A stretch of 64,000 nt of DNA from Diogma glabrata (GCA_963693315.1 OY856188.1:188012930-188076929); one strand, 5' to 3'; positions 22,036-34,290 are shown, counted from the stretch's first letter. Numbers and translations: made by a program. The notes: a model not told the origin generated them from the letters alone.

Positions 22036-24142
22036 AGATATCAAAAAGTTTTTAGATTTTGAAGTTTAGATTTTAGGTTATTTTTAAATAATTAAAATCA
22101 TTACTTAACACATTACTTATGTGGTTTTCTTTTGACTTTTCTAAATCAATTTATAAATTCGGGTCTGAAAAGAACAAAAAACAAAATTTGATGTGAAATA
22201 TGTTTGTATTAGTGATATTTAAATGGCGGTTGTCTACTTTTAAATTTGAAAAATTTCGTATAATAGCATATTCTGTAATTGCGTATTGAAATATTTATAA
22301 AAAATTCAATTAATTTGTACATAAAATAATTTTGTTTTATATTCATATTTGTTTTCAATTTAAATTACTTCATTTTAGATAAAAGCGTCTCGTTTTTTTC
22401 TATGATGCATCTTTTTTCATCCGCCCAATGAAATATAATATTTTAATTCTAATAAATCCATTTAAGAGTTTTTTTTTATTTATTAAGAGTTATTTTATTA
22501 AATGTTAGTTACATTATTGTATATATATTATATAAAACACAATAATTAATTCTTCAAAATTAACCAATTCATAGTTATATAAAAATTGTCGTCAACAAAA
22601 CGTTTATTTTTTAAATTTTCTTTGTTGATATTAGTAATGTCAAAAAAATTTACGAAAAAATGCACATTTTTTTTTTTGATGTAAATCGGAAAAAAAATTG
22701 ATGTTTTTGGGTGAAAAGAACAAAATTTTTGATTTACATCAATTTTTTTTGATGGATTTGGGTGAAAAGAATTCGACATTAATTTTGTTTTTATTAAATT
22801 CAAAAATAAATTAATTCTTATACTTTTGCTGTGTGCGAACTGACGAAATAATGACAGATGACAAATATTAACTGTCAAAATTTTGTCTTTTGGAATTTAT
22901 ATTCACCATAACGAAACGTCAAAATTTGATGTAGCTTTTTAGCATCATCAAATTGTAGGTCTGTGCAGTTGGCCGGGAACTTTTGATTTCTTAAAATTTT
23001 ATATTTTATTATGATTGTACCTTGATTGGGAGGAATGAGGAGTTCAATTAAAATGATTGTACCTCTCTAGTTTAATTATTATGAACAAAACAAAATTGGG
23101 TTTCCAGTTAGCCGGTCATCAATTCATATTGATATTTTTCGGTAAATTATAGTTGATAACAATTCGAAATCGTTTGGGAGGAACAAAAATATAAGTTTTA
23201 TTGATTGTACTACCGTAATTTATTAACAATTTTATATAAAACTTTTTGATTCTGAACCATTGACAACTGTCTGAATTTGCAAAACACACCGATGATCCCC
23301 CTTACAGAATAGTTTCGAAGCTTTAATCATAAATGACTGCATTACCGACTGAAAACATTTAGTATTAAATTTATACGAGAGAGTCTTTTGTTTTACATAT
23401 TTTGATATTACAGTTTACAGTTACATATTTTTATATTAATTTATTTTATCTAAGAAGGCTAGAATTATTTTTAACAGTCAAACATCCTTTGATAACAAAT
23501 TTTAACTTTTAATATAAATAATTGATTTTCTAAGTTTTCCTTCCAATCCGTTTTATTTCAAACTGTTGCTATTTACGAATGATGAATTTTTATGGCATTA
23601 ACGTTCATTTTTATTATTTATTTAATTATAAAAATGAACATTATTTGTTGTTTAACTTAAATAAGATATTATGGACATTAAATGCAAGTACTATAGATAG
23701 TAATTAATATGCTAAAATTCTTACTATGTAAATGTAGTGGAAATATTTATTTATGTGAAAATCTATTTTATCGACCGACGTATCAACAATATCAAAACCG
23801 TTTAATTTTGTAAGAGACATAATTGTTTTAATTTAAAATTATAAAAATTTATAACAAATATCTTTCCATTCAAAAGTTTATTGAAAAAATAACTATTTCA
23901 AACCGAGAATCGAAAACGCTAGTAAAAATTTCTTCAATTTTAAAACATTCAGAAACTATTGTAGATGAATAAAAACTCCTGAATGCATTCTATACTTTTT
24001 TAGTATAATGACGTCACACAGTTGATTGAAAGAAACATACATGAGATAAATGAGAAGTTTTCGGCATGCATGCTAAGAACAATGCCTAATAATATATCAT
24101 GGGAATTTTTTGTTGATTCAATTTAACAAAACAAAATGTGTC
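22036..24142. other. No recognisable gene
   Basis: Very AT-rich. At 22660-22770 a short phrase, GGGTGAAAAGAA preceded by a TTGATG run, is repeated twice with inverted ATGTAAATC/GATTTACAT pieces, giving a small foldable structure. Open frames here are low-complexity. No domain recognised. Confidence 0.45.
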
Positions 24143-24150
24143 CTCTAGTC

Positions 24151-24830
24151 CAGCGTTTCTTAAACTCGGGGTCGCGACCCCAACTGGGGTCGTTAGATTT
24201 TTTCATGGGGTTGCGAGAAATTCCCAATTTAAAAAAAATATAAAATATAAATATTAAAAAAATAAATTTTCCCTATATATGTCTTAAATTATCAAACTTT
24301 GCAAGGTTTTTGAATTAATTTTTCAAGGTTTTAGAATTGGATGATTTTTTAAATTTTGTAATGTTTTAACTTATATCTTTTGGTGACATTCCACAATCCA
24401 CAATACAATTTTCTAGTCGGATCGTTCAATAATTCAATATTCATAATTCAATATTTCACAACACCGTTGGATACTTCAGCCTTTTAACATAAAACTTAAA
24501 TATATACACATATGGACATAAAAGATCAAAAAGAATTTGCTGAACTATCCTGCCATAGTACTTTGAAAGCACTATTTAAGAATCAAATACCAAGAAATTT
24601 TTTTGGCTGTCAATTAAAAGGGAGAAACAGTTCAAATTATTTTGACATTTTCCACCACATATTTGTGCGAAAATGCATTTTCATCCTTATTGTATATATA
24701 TTAAATCAAAATATCGCTCTCAATTGCGCAATATTAAAAATGTATTGAGACCAGCGCTTTCGGAAATCGAGCCACAATTAACGTTACTTTGCTCTAAAAA
24801 GCAAGCACACCCATCACATTAAAATATATT
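24151..24830 (+). pseudogene. hAT relic (ZBED-like transposase C-terminus) with left terminus
   Basis: The left end CAGCGTTTCTTAAACTCGGG followed by GTCGCGACCCC is the classic start of hAT elements of the Charlie/ZBED-like group. Downstream, broken frames give the transposase end: DIKDQKEFAELSCHSTLKAL (about 24515), FSTTYLCENAFSSLLYI (about 24650), SKYRSQLRN and LRPALSEIEPQL (about 24750). Most of the transposase between the left end and this part is deleted. The right TIR was not found, so the right limit is approximate. Confidence 0.75.
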
Positions 24831-24945
24831 TTAATGTTTTATTTATTTTAATACTTAATAAATATAACTAGAAAAGGTTATTAATCTTTATTTTTTATTA
24901 ATTTTCATATTGTTTTAACTAGAAAATGTTATAAGTTTTTATTTT

Positions 24946-25300
24946 TAACCGACTTCAAAAAGGAAGGAGGTTCTGTGTTTCACTGTAGGTTTTTTTTATG
25001 TATGTATGTACACCGATTTCTCAAAAACAACTCGTTCGATTTGGATGATTTAAATTTTATTCTATTTGGGTTCATTCCCAGAGGGTCCCATAATTTTTTC
25101 TATGATGTGAAAAATATCGTTATTCAGAAAATTAGAAAAAACCATATTTTTAATGCATTTTCGCTGATTTCGTCAAAACATATTATACTGTTTGGATGTT
25201 TTGGGCAGTATTATATTGCTATACTTGTCAAGGTTATCGTAAATAATTTTCTATCACGGGAAATATGTATGCCGTTTGTGCAAAAAATCGCAAAACCATA
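24946..25300 (+). repeat. Dispersed repeat starting AACCGACTTCAAAAAGG (second copy 37140-37512, inverted)
   Basis: Begins TTTTTAACCGACTTCAAAAA, then GGAGGTTCTGTGTTTCA, and matches the minus strand of 37512-37190 over more than 300 bp. Common text includes ACCGATTTCTCAAAAAC, TTTGGATGATTTAAAT, TTCTATTTGGGTT and TATGATGTGAAAAAT. Both copies have partly open frames, but the encoded text is not a known domain. The class of element is not determined. Confidence 0.7.
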
Positions 25301-25547
25301 ATTAATAGATTGTCACTGATGAAAGTTTTTCCGGCATTTGAAGTTATTACTTTTAGAACGCTTTCTAGCCGATATTTGCTCTATGACTACACTAAAAATA
25401 AAAAAACTTAAAAAAAAAAAATAGACCCGACTTCAGAAAAACCAAAAGAGGTACAAAAAAGTGAAAAATAACTCAATTGTTGCTTTTAGAAACAAAAATA
25501 CGTCACATTTTGATTAATTTAATTTAATTATACCTTACCATAGACAA

Positions 25548-25747
25548 NNNNNNNNNNNNNNNNNNNNNNNNNNNNNNNNNNNNNNNNNNNNNNNNNNNNN
25601 NNNNNNNNNNNNNNNNNNNNNNNNNNNNNNNNNNNNNNNNNNNNNNNNNNNNNNNNNNNNNNNNNNNNNNNNNNNNNNNNNNNNNNNNNNNNNNNNNNNN
25701 NNNNNNNNNNNNNNNNNNNNNNNNNNNNNNNNNNNNNNNNNNNNNNN
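25548..25747. other. Assembly gap (200 N)
   Basis: Exactly 200 undetermined bases, which looks like a fixed-size placeholder rather than a measured gap. Anything about continuity across it is unknown. Confidence 0.99.
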
Positions 25748-26099
25748 TTGATTACTAAATAAAACTGTTGACCCTAGTAAATTAAAGTATTTTCAAAAAT
25801 TCATTTTTGATGGCTAAAAAACAGAACTGATTTTTTGATGATTCAAAACTGCATGTCTGAAATCAGAACAGGAAAAACGATAACAATAACTCCCTTAAAA
25901 TCTCTGAAATGTGTATCATGAATTGATTCTCTAGTTCAAACGATACTCTTGCAGCAGTTTTTAACTATGGGTTCCATTGTTTTCTCAGATTCTCAAATAA
26001 ATAATTCCAAATAAAATGTTCGATTTCACTATTTTGCAATCTAAAAGCAATAATCTATTCGAATATTTTAAATAAAGATATATATAATTTATAAGAAAA

Positions 26100-26720
26100 T
26101 AAATAAAAACAAAAGTTTTAATGCCGAACTTCCGAGAGTGATGAAACTCTGGGCTCGAATCACAATGGCAACTTTCTTGAAGCTCTTGAGCTTTTGGCTA
26201 AATTTGATACTTTCGTAAAAGAGCATAGTGATAAATTTGGCAACAAAGGAAAAGGTATGCGACATCTGAAGCAAACTTAATGAAATGATAAAAGTGATTG
26301 TTATTGGGATATTTTTATGAAGAACGTCGTACCTCTCAAGCACAATATGTGACGAATTTATTACCACCATGGGGCGAGAAATCAAAAATCGTATTGCAGC
26401 CAACGTCATTAACGCAGTTTATTATTCGATTAGTGTTGACTCCACTATGGATGTAAGTCATTCGGATTATTGGCTTTTTGCATTCGATATGTAAAAGATG
26501 GTAAAATCAATGAACGATTAGTTGCTTTTATTCTAATTGAGGGTCAAACATAAAAGTATCTTTTTGGCATCGTTTAAAAATTCCTCGAAGAAAAATTAAT
26601 TGACATACAAAATTGCAGAGACAGTCATATGACAACGCAAACAATATGGTCGGAATTAGTGGTGGTTTTCAAGCGTTGATTCGATTGTTGTAAGGATTGT
26701 TGTAAAGATTGCTTGTAAAG
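26100..26720 (+). pseudogene. hAT transposase relic, ZMYM1-like, copy A
   Basis: Broken plus-strand frames read HNGNFLEALELLAKFDTFVK, EHSDKFGNKGKG, STICDEFITTMGREIKNRIA, YYSISVDSTMDVSHSD and DNANNMVGISGGFQ. These match in order the better preserved relic at 27905-30240 and the insect ZMYM1-like/TTF-type hAT transposases (the DUF4371-type core that holds the first catalytic aspartate, here SVDSTMDVSH). The 5' and 3' parts are missing. The 106-codon open frame on the opposite strand is a shadow. Confidence 0.75.
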
Positions 26721-27142
26721 ATTGTTGATTATTTTTTTTTATTTCTATGAAATTAGGCTCGATGGCAATACTGTTACGGTTACCGTTCCCGGCTGAACGA
26801 TAACTTTTCAAAATGAAAGTAATCAATAACATATTTACATCGAGAGTAGCGCTTCCAAAATTTCCGTTTTGCCAATACTGACAAAGTTTCTCACGTTACC
26901 GGTGTAGTACCGATACTCTAGAAAATAGAATAACTAAAACACTTTTTTTAGAAAAGTTATTGAAATAAATATAAACAAAATATTTAAATTAGACTTTAGT
27001 CAGATTTATTTTATTTCAATTAGTAAAAAGAATACTTTTGATTATTATTTTCAGTAAAAAAACACACAAACAATTTTATAAAGATTAGTGTTGCAATAAA
27101 CTTTTAATAGAATTTCAATAAATATTCTTCTATCTATCTTAT
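26721..27142. other. No definite feature
   Basis: AT-rich. A short GC-rich phrase, GTTACGGTTACCGTTCCCGG at 26774, stands out from its surroundings. It may be a fragment of an element, but no partner was found. Confidence 0.35.
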
Positions 27143-27436
27143 TCTATATAAATAAAAATGTAAATGTTCGTTTGTTCAAAATAGGTAATCTCCTTAAGTA
27201 CTGGATCGATTCCTTTGAAATTTGGACGATTAGTTGCATTTCAATAAAGGCGGGGTTTTACATGATTTTTTTTAGCTGAATATGTTTCATCTATATAAAT
27301 AAAAATGTAAATGTTCGTTTGTTCAAAATAGGTAATCTCCTTAAGTACTGGATCGATTCCTTTGAAATTTGGACGATTAGTTGCATTTCAATAAAGGCGG
27401 GGTTTTACATGATTTTTTTTAGCTGAATATGTTTCA
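27143..27436. repeat. Perfect tandem duplication of a 147-bp unit with a Helitron-like start
   Basis: Two units, 27143-27289 and 27290-27436, appear identical. Each starts TCTATATAAATAAAAATG followed by TTCGTTTGTTC and later GATCGATTCCTTTGAAATTT. This order (TCTATATAAATAAAAATG, then a GTTTGT run, then an 'ACTGGATCGATT' phrase) resembles the 5' ends of many insect Helitrons, but no 3' hairpin plus CTRR end was identified. Confidence 0.6.
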
Positions 27437-27904
27437 TAACATAGGCTGTCAACAAGTACAAGTTTTTCACCTGTTGTATTCTCAATTAACTCAATGTTAT
27501 GGTACTGTAGAGTTTCACTTCATGCTTAATTTGATCGATTAGTTTTGTATAGTGATCAGTCAATAGATTATTTTGTGTCCTCTTTTCGGAAGGACCGTCC
27601 TCCTTTGGAGCAAGAAGGTCCTCCGTCCTCATTTACTATAAAGATGTCCTCTTTATTCGTTTTATTTATTTTATCAATTAATTTTATTTTTAAATTAAAA
27701 CATGCTTCTCTGTCGGAAGAGCAAAACGTCGTATTGCTTTCGTGTTTAATGAATTTTATTTTCTCACAAATTTGCAATACTCATTGCTCGCTCGCATTGT
27801 AAACTTTTGATCGAAAATAAACTAGTTCATTAAACATCTCAACAATAAAGTACTATTATACAGTTAGTTTCTTAGGTGCCTTTGCGTGTCAAAACATAGA
27901 TGCA
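27437..27904. other. Flank with GTCCTC-rich phrases
   Basis: At 27578-27655 the motif GTCCTC or TCCTCC occurs several times (TGTCCTCTTTTCGG, GTCCTCCTTTGGAG, GGTCCTCCGTCCTC, TGTCCTCTTTATTC). This clustering resembles subterminal repeats of a DNA transposon, possibly the lost left end of the hAT element that follows. Not proven. Confidence 0.35.
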
Positions 27905-30376
27905 ATGAAAAATGCTGGAAAATATGGTCGAAAATTCACTGAGTTTCATTTTTATAGAAAACTCACCAATGCAACAAAAATTAAACGAGATTGGCTAATC
28001 TATTCACCGTCAGCCGAAGCAGTTTTTTGTTTTGTATACCGTTTATTTGGTGATTTGAATGGAAAATCGCACGCATTTTCATTCAAAAGATTCAATAATT
28101 GGAATAATTCATCACATTTCGAAGCATGAACTGTCTAAGTATCACATGACCAATAATTTTATATATAAAATGCATATCAAAAATGAACTTACTTTAGAGA
28201 AATCTTTTAATAATACAACTAAAATTGCATCACGAGGACTTGCTTTTCGTGGTCACGATAAAATTTTAGGATCAAAACACAATGGAAACTTTCTTGGATC
28301 TCTTGAATTATTGGCTAAATTTGATCCCTTTTTACAAAAACATATTTCTCGTTTTGGCAATAAAGAAAAAGGTACACTCTTTTCATGTAACACTGACAAA
28401 AGATTCTTTTTTATTATTCGGAATATTTTTAGGAAAAGCATCGTAGCTTTTAAGCACAATTTGTGAAGAATTCATCTCTATCATGGCAAAACATGTTAAA
28501 AATCACATTGTTTCGGAAATTATAGAGTCTCGATGTTATTCGTTTATTGTCGATTTCACTCAGGATGTGAGCCATACAAACCAGTTTTCTTTTTGTGTTC
28601 GATATGTTAAAAGTAATACCATTTGTGAACGATTTATTTCATTTATTGAAATCGAAGGGATCGATAAATATACTAACATCGAATTATCTTTTTGACATCA
28701 TTATGAAATTCCACATTGAAAACGAAATAAACATTGATAATTGTAGAGGCCAGTGATATGACAACGCTTACAATATGGCAGGTATTTATGGTGGCCTACA
28801 AAGATTGATTCGTCAATCAAATTAAACAGCAATTTTTGTCCCTTGCTCTGCTCATTCATTAAATTTAGTCGGTAAATATAGTGTTTCTGGCAATACTGCT
28901 ACAACTAAGTTTTTTGATATGGTTGAAAAACTTTATGGATTTTTCGTATATTCCCCTTTTTGATGGAATCGATTACAAGAACAATTAACCGAAAATAGCG
29001 AATACATGTTAGAGAGAGCAACTGGAACAAGATGGTCAGCTAGATACGAATCAGTTCACGTTTTACATTCTTGTTATTTAAAAGTGTTGCATGTTTTAAA
29101 ATCTTTCCTACATAAGGAAAGCTTCAGTGACGATAACAAAGCGGTGGTAACCAGGTTTGATAAAAAAACTATGTCAATTCGAAAATATTTTGATGCTTGT
29201 CCTCTGGAAAAGTGTACTAACCAAGTTTAATTTTGTGAATCGAGCATTACAAAAATCTAATTTAACTGTCTCGGTGAGAAAAAACTGTTTGATTTAATAG
29301 TTACAGATTTGGAAAATAAAGATTACAACAAAATTTTTGATGATGCCTGTCAGCTTTTAAATTCTGTTTCATCTAATATTCAAACCGCAAATAATATTCA
29401 AACTTGCTCAACGTCACAAACACTTTTTCTAGAGGAACAAAAAGACCACCTTGAAAAATCGTTGTTCAAGCCAATTATATAAAGGCTTTTCTTTTAAATC
29501 TGAGAGAGCGTGCTAAAGATTATAAAGATCTAAATAGTACTCGTTTTTGATACATCTAAATTTAATGAGTGATGAAATGATTGCTAATTCTTGCAGAACA
29601 ATAACCGCAAAATACCCAAAAGATCTCAACGCAAATCAATTGATTGACGAATGTCAATTTGCCAAAAATTATTTCTCATTTGATAATTTAAATTATGAAT
29701 CGATGTACAAAACAATGTTCAATGATAATCTTTCCGCACCACTTTTCCGAATATCGATATTTTATTACGAATGTTTTTATGCATGTTTGTCGATAATGTC
29801 ATAGGCGAACGATCATTTTCAAAACTGAAGTTAATCAAAAGCGGGCGGGCGGTCGAACTGTCGAGATTACTTACTGTCATAGTAATAGAATGCAAAGGGA
29901 TTTCTTTGTGCGTACATCGTACACATGGAATGCTTTGCCCGAATCAATAGTCTCGAGTGCTTTCAATCCACAAAGATTTAAAAAAAGCGTCCACCTATAC
30001 CTCAAGACGCATGTTGTTGTGGGACCTAAGTCTTAAAAGGTATCTATGTGTTGTTGTGACACATTTTGTAATTCCTACTACACAACACTTCTTATTGAAA
30101 AAAAAAAAAAAAAAAAAAAGTTATTTGCGTAATACTATGAGTAATGATCGTTTGAACGATTTATCCATTCTTTCTATTGAGAATGAAATTTTGGACGAAA
30201 TTAAATTCGATGAAACTATAGACACTTAAATACAAAAAAAAAAATGTAATTTTAATGCCTGAAAATAAATATATTTCAAACTTGTCTGGTTTTACTTTCT
30301 TTTTTGCTTATGCTTGGGGCCCCTGAATCGTGGGGCCCTGGTGCGGTTGCCTTAAAACTTGTATGATAATCCGCCA

Positions 30377-30379
<3 letters not shown>
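27905..30379 (+). pseudogene. hAT transposase relic, ZMYM1-like, copy B, with right terminus
   Basis: Successive frames, broken by indels and stops, give most of a TTF/ZMYM1-like hAT transposase: KRDWLIYSPSAEAVFCFVYR (27985), ISKHELSKYHM, IASRGLAFRGHDKILGSKHN, GSLELLAKFDPF, STICEEFI-like text, RCYSFIVDFTQDVSHTNQFS (28533), PCSAHSLNLVGKYSVSGN (28838), TGTRWSARYESVHVLHSC (29020), NYESMYK and the C-terminal dimerisation domain GERSFSKLKLIKS/YLRNTMSNDRLNDLSILSIE (29803-30190). The last block is split by a LINE tail at 29842-30115. The right terminus is AATCCGCCACTG at 30368-30379, i.e. CAGTGGCGGATT inverted, a typical hAT end. The N-terminal zinc finger and left terminus were not identified. Non-functional. 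Confidence 0.85.
29842..30115 (+). mobile_element. 5'-truncated LINE copy inserted in the hAT gene
   Basis: Encodes the last residues of the 44-kb LINE family ORF2 (RDFFVRTSYTWNALPES-like, then NPQRFKKSVHLYLKTHVVVG, stop), its short 3' UTR with TATGTGTTGTTGTGACACAT, and a poly(A) run at 30098-30119. AAAAG precedes it (29837-29841) and AAAAG follows the poly(A) (30116-30120), a plausible target duplication. Removing it restores the hAT reading frame KLKLIKS-YLRNTMS. The short 5' piece (CGGGCGGGCGG) is not in the parent and may be filler. It is diverged from the 44-kb copy. Confidence 0.85.

Positions 30380-30436
<57 letters not shown>
30380..30436. repeat. (TA)n microsatellite
   Basis: Uninterrupted TA dinucleotides starting directly at the end of the hAT right terminus. 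Confidence 0.95.
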
Positions 30437-30437
<1 letters not shown>

Positions 30438-31929
30438 CGATATGAGGTATAACGGAATTTAGCGGCACTCTCACGGTCGCATTTTTCGACCTACACCAAA
30501 ATAATTTTCTGTGTATGTTTCGGCAAATAATGTCTTGGAAAAGTTCGTGAACTGGCTATATCCGGGTACCGGTTAAGCGGCTAGAGCCTAGAAAGTCGAA
30601 TAATCTAGGGCGCTATAACTTCCGTTTGTATCATAAAGAATTTAATAAAAATTAAAAATATTGAATATTTGAACCTTTTTTTATCATTTTTATCCAGATG
30701 ACAACCTTGGCGTTTCAGGTTCCTCAAAAATCAGCTGTTTTAAAAATTTACTAAACTTTGCTGTCCTTGATCTAGCTGAAATGGCCAAGCTCATATTTGA
30801 AAACTTTTTTTCACGTACTTAAAATATAAATCTTTCCAAAATTTTCAAAAATAATAGTTTAAGTCTAACGGTTGAGACCCTAGGGCTGTTGAAATGAAAA
30901 CAAACGCAAAAGGCAATGCTTTCATCATGTTTCAGTTTATGTTATTTAAATTCATCTTAGCTTTTAAACATACTTTTCAACTATAGCCTCAAAAACTTTC
31001 AGCTTTTTAACCCAAAAGGTTCCATTTTTATAAGCGTTATAATGCACCTCTTGCAAAAAAAATATCAAGCCATTTAATACCATAGAAAAATTATCAAAAT
31101 CTCTTTTGTTTTTATTTTTTTTACTAAGTAGCCGTTTGAAAAAAGATTAAATAAGAACAAAAAAACACAACAACAAAAGATGATTTTGAAATAAAATTGT
31201 TTGATAATGTTTGATCATAAATTATGTGTGATGGTATAATTGTAGTTGTGACGTAGTTCATTTGATCTTTGGTGGATTTAATATGTTATTAAAAGTAGTT
31301 TAAACCAACTTAAATAAAACTGTTCCGAAATTGTATTGATGGAGTTGGTTCGGATAATATATTTAATTTGGTTCGATAATTTTTTTGAATTATTCTGTTT
31401 CTACTTATATTTTTTATTTAAACTAATCTGACTTATCTAATTTTATTTGGACACAAAACCGTCTGACCCCGAAATCTACCTATTTCTAGCGGATATACCT
31501 GCCGCTGGGATTTTTTTTATTTCTGATGGCTGTGGATCTTTGATATAAATCTTTTATGATATGTCGATCATTTGCAAAGCGTGTCTTAAACTTTCAATTA
31601 ACCATGTGTTGATTAATATTTTCGATACACTTCTTTATTTTTGGATTAACTTTTTCCTTCTTTTAGGCTTTTCTAGAGCCTTGATACTCAGTTGTGCACC
31701 TTATGGATACTCCATTCCATTTCGGTGTGCATTCTAAGTGTACCTTTTTCACATATTAATTGGGCAAAAGTTGATGTTGTTGCACTCGACCATTTAAGTA
31801 TAATAAACCAAACTACAAATTCTCCTGCGGTTTAATTACTGCAGTAGTAGTAGACTACCTAGTGTCTTTATCTGTTTCATGAATTCCCCTTCCAGCAAAT
31901 CTTAGATATTATACAGGCCCTATATTTCG
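30437..31929. other. No recognisable gene
   Basis: AT-rich. A diverged phrase around 31400-31480 (TTTAAACTAATCTGA, then GACACAAAACCGTCTGA and GAAATCTACCTA) recurs at 39235-39305, so part of this stretch is an old dispersed repeat. No coding similarity. Confidence 0.45.
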
Positions 31930-31937
31930 AGTTTATA

Positions 31938-33382
31938 TAGGGCTTGTAAGCCGGATAAAACCGAAACTCGTTACCCGGGTTTTTGTTCATTTTTACAAAA
32001 CCGTCAAAAACCGGGTTTTGCCTCGAAAACCGGGTTTTTCTGTAAACATCGAAAGTTTATTTTATGGTTTATTCTACAAAGTAAATTTAGTTTTTCGTAT
32101 TCTGGATTCTATAGAATATAGATTCATTAATTAAAAATCGTATAGCAATGGATCGCATTTCTGCATAGAAATATTCATAGCTCACAGTATAGTTGTTAAC
32201 ATCGAATACGTTACCCAAATACAATGTGGAATACTTAAAAGCCTTCACTTGCACCCTTACCGTTCGTAAGGATTATATTAAATTCTTAAATAACATTCTT
32301 ACCAACGATCTGAACTTTTCTCTGTCTTCCATTGTAAGAAATTTTCAAAACATTTTGCAATTTTATGTTTTGACTTCTGGGGTACTAGATTTTTCCATAA
32401 CTTAATTATCTTATTTACAATATAGAATGTTAGGCTGAGTTTAGTGTTTGTTTTCTTAATTTTCAATGGAGGAATAAATATTTGATTTTAAACTTTTAGT
32501 AACATTCAAGGTTAATCAAATTTCACGTTAAGAAAATGTTTTAATCAATTTCAATGAAGTATACAAACAAATATTGTGTGCAACTCGTTAGAAAACAGAT
32601 ATTTTCGTACTTGGTGGCCGGTGTTTCAAATCATCACACCTCATTCGGAAAAATTTTTCTTTCCTAAACGTACCAATAACTTTCTTCTGATTTTCATGCA
32701 GAATTAAATATTATCAATAGTATCTTATAATAATTTATTGTTTATCGACAATTTTTAAAAGTTGTTAGTTTTTTTTAGAAAAATATAGTTCTTACTCCTA
32801 AATCAAAATAAACATTTTAGAGAGCATTCACGAAGGTGAACTCGAACCAATGACATCCGCATCTGGTTCTTTATTACAACAGCTACAACCGTTAATTTCT
32901 GATGTATTGCATGGTTCTAACGAATGTGCAAACCATAACAATTCTGAGTCGTCCATCCAAAAAGAAATGAAAATGTTTTGAGTTACAAAGGAAAAATCGA
33001 TAAAAATCAACAACTTATCCAATGTTCTGGCATCAATTCAACCCACTTCAGACAGTGGGAGAGTCTTTTCGATCGCAGATAATTTCTGTACTATGCAACG
33101 TTCATCTTTGAAAATTGACCTGTTGGACGCATAATTTTCTTAAATATTATTTTATCAAAAAAAAAGAATTATAAGTTGAGGTTCGTTTCTATTTTTTGTT
33201 TACACACTATATAATGAATTTTAACATCTTATTTTCAATTTTTTTGAAAATATATTTAAAAATTTATTCAACATAGCTTTTCAAATAACCAAAAAACCGG
33301 TTAAAACCCGGTTACCCGATTTTTCATTTTATTTAAAACCGAAACCCGGATTTTTAAATTAACCGGGTTTTTACATGCCCTA
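31938..33382 (+). mobile_element. Degenerate hAT transposon with 8-bp target duplication
   Basis: Ends TAGGGCTTGTAAG (left) and TTACATGCCCTA (right) are imperfect inverted repeats. The flanks are AGTTTATA (31930-31937) and AGCTTATA (33383-33390), an 8-bp duplication with one change. Subterminal ACCCGGGTTTTT/AACCGGGTTTT repeats occur at both ends. Near the right end, plus-strand text LASIQPTSDSGRVFSIADNF and CTMQRSSLKIDLLDA (33027-33133) is the C-terminal dimerisation domain of a hAT transposase. Upstream transposase text is not recognisable, so the gene is largely deleted. Confidence 0.85.
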
Positions 33383-33394
33383 AGCTTATACGTT

Positions 33395-34290
33395 TCTTTT
33401 TTTTTAATAGAAAGTGTTGTGTATTAGAAATTGCAACATGTGTCACAGTAACACATGATACTTTTTAAGACCTAGGTCCCATAATATCATGCGTTCTAAG
33501 TCCTTGATGGACACAAAATATTGTTTTTGAAGAACGGATAACCAAACAATAAATCCTAATATATATACATATACAATAAAATATGACGAATGCGAATATT
33601 TCATGATGATATGAAGAAAATAAAATAAGAAATGAAAAATTTTGAAAAAAAAAATAAAACGGGGCTGCCATCAATTATTGGCCTGCTTATTCAATCAAAT
33701 AACGTTTTTGTTGGTTTGTTAAAACAACTAAAACGGGGATTTACCGGTGCGACAACTCTGTGTACTCCTGCTATTGAAATACAAGTTAATATGAGATATC
33801 ATATTTCACTTGACTAGGTCAGATGAGGCTTGAGCTATGCTGGCGGATGAAATCTATAAGGTCAATGGTACTATTCTCAATCCTAGTCATCTCTTGTTGA
33901 TTCCGCGCTACTGCTACTGCTAAATGAGTGAGCATCTAACTCTATATGTGGGATCCAATCAGTAAGGAAGAAATTACATTAAGGATCTAATCAGTAAGGA
34001 AGGAAGTACATCACGCGATTTAATAGCATTTTTTTAGCTAGATACAATCCAATTTTAATTTTAATGCAGCAAACTTTTTAAAAAAATTTTCTTACCATTT
34101 ATGTTTTTTATCATTTAATATTGGCCTAGTCATATTTTATATGTTATAGTATTTAGTTTTAGTTATCCATTCTTCGAATAACTATTTGTAAGCGATATCT
34201 CAAGTTTGCTCGTATGTCAATCGCAGGGACTGCATTGAGTGGAGTGGTCACAGGGTGGAGTGGTCACACACCCCAGATCAAAAATTAGCA
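33395..34290 (-). mobile_element. LINE-derived retroposon copy, rearranged
   Basis: The left end on the minus strand is the LINE 3' tail (polyT 33397-33405, then complement of ACACAACACTTTCTATTA and GTCTTAAAAAGTATCATGTG), joined at GTCCATCAAGGAC to the 5' UTR end (TTTGGTTATCCGTTC) as in the copies at 10571 and 15915. At about 33760-33885 a 5' UTR piece is instead in plus orientation (TATGAGATATCA, GCTGGCGGATGAAATCTA). At 34180-34288 the 5' UTR start is again in minus orientation. A GATC(C/T)AATCAGTAAGGA phrase is tandemly repeated near 33950-34000. It therefore appears internally inverted or composite. Confidence 0.7.

Noticed and set aside
32827..32870. GGTTCGAGTTC on the minus strand, like a tRNA B box
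   Set aside because: No A box or stem at the right distance, and it lies inside the degenerate hAT element near its coding end.
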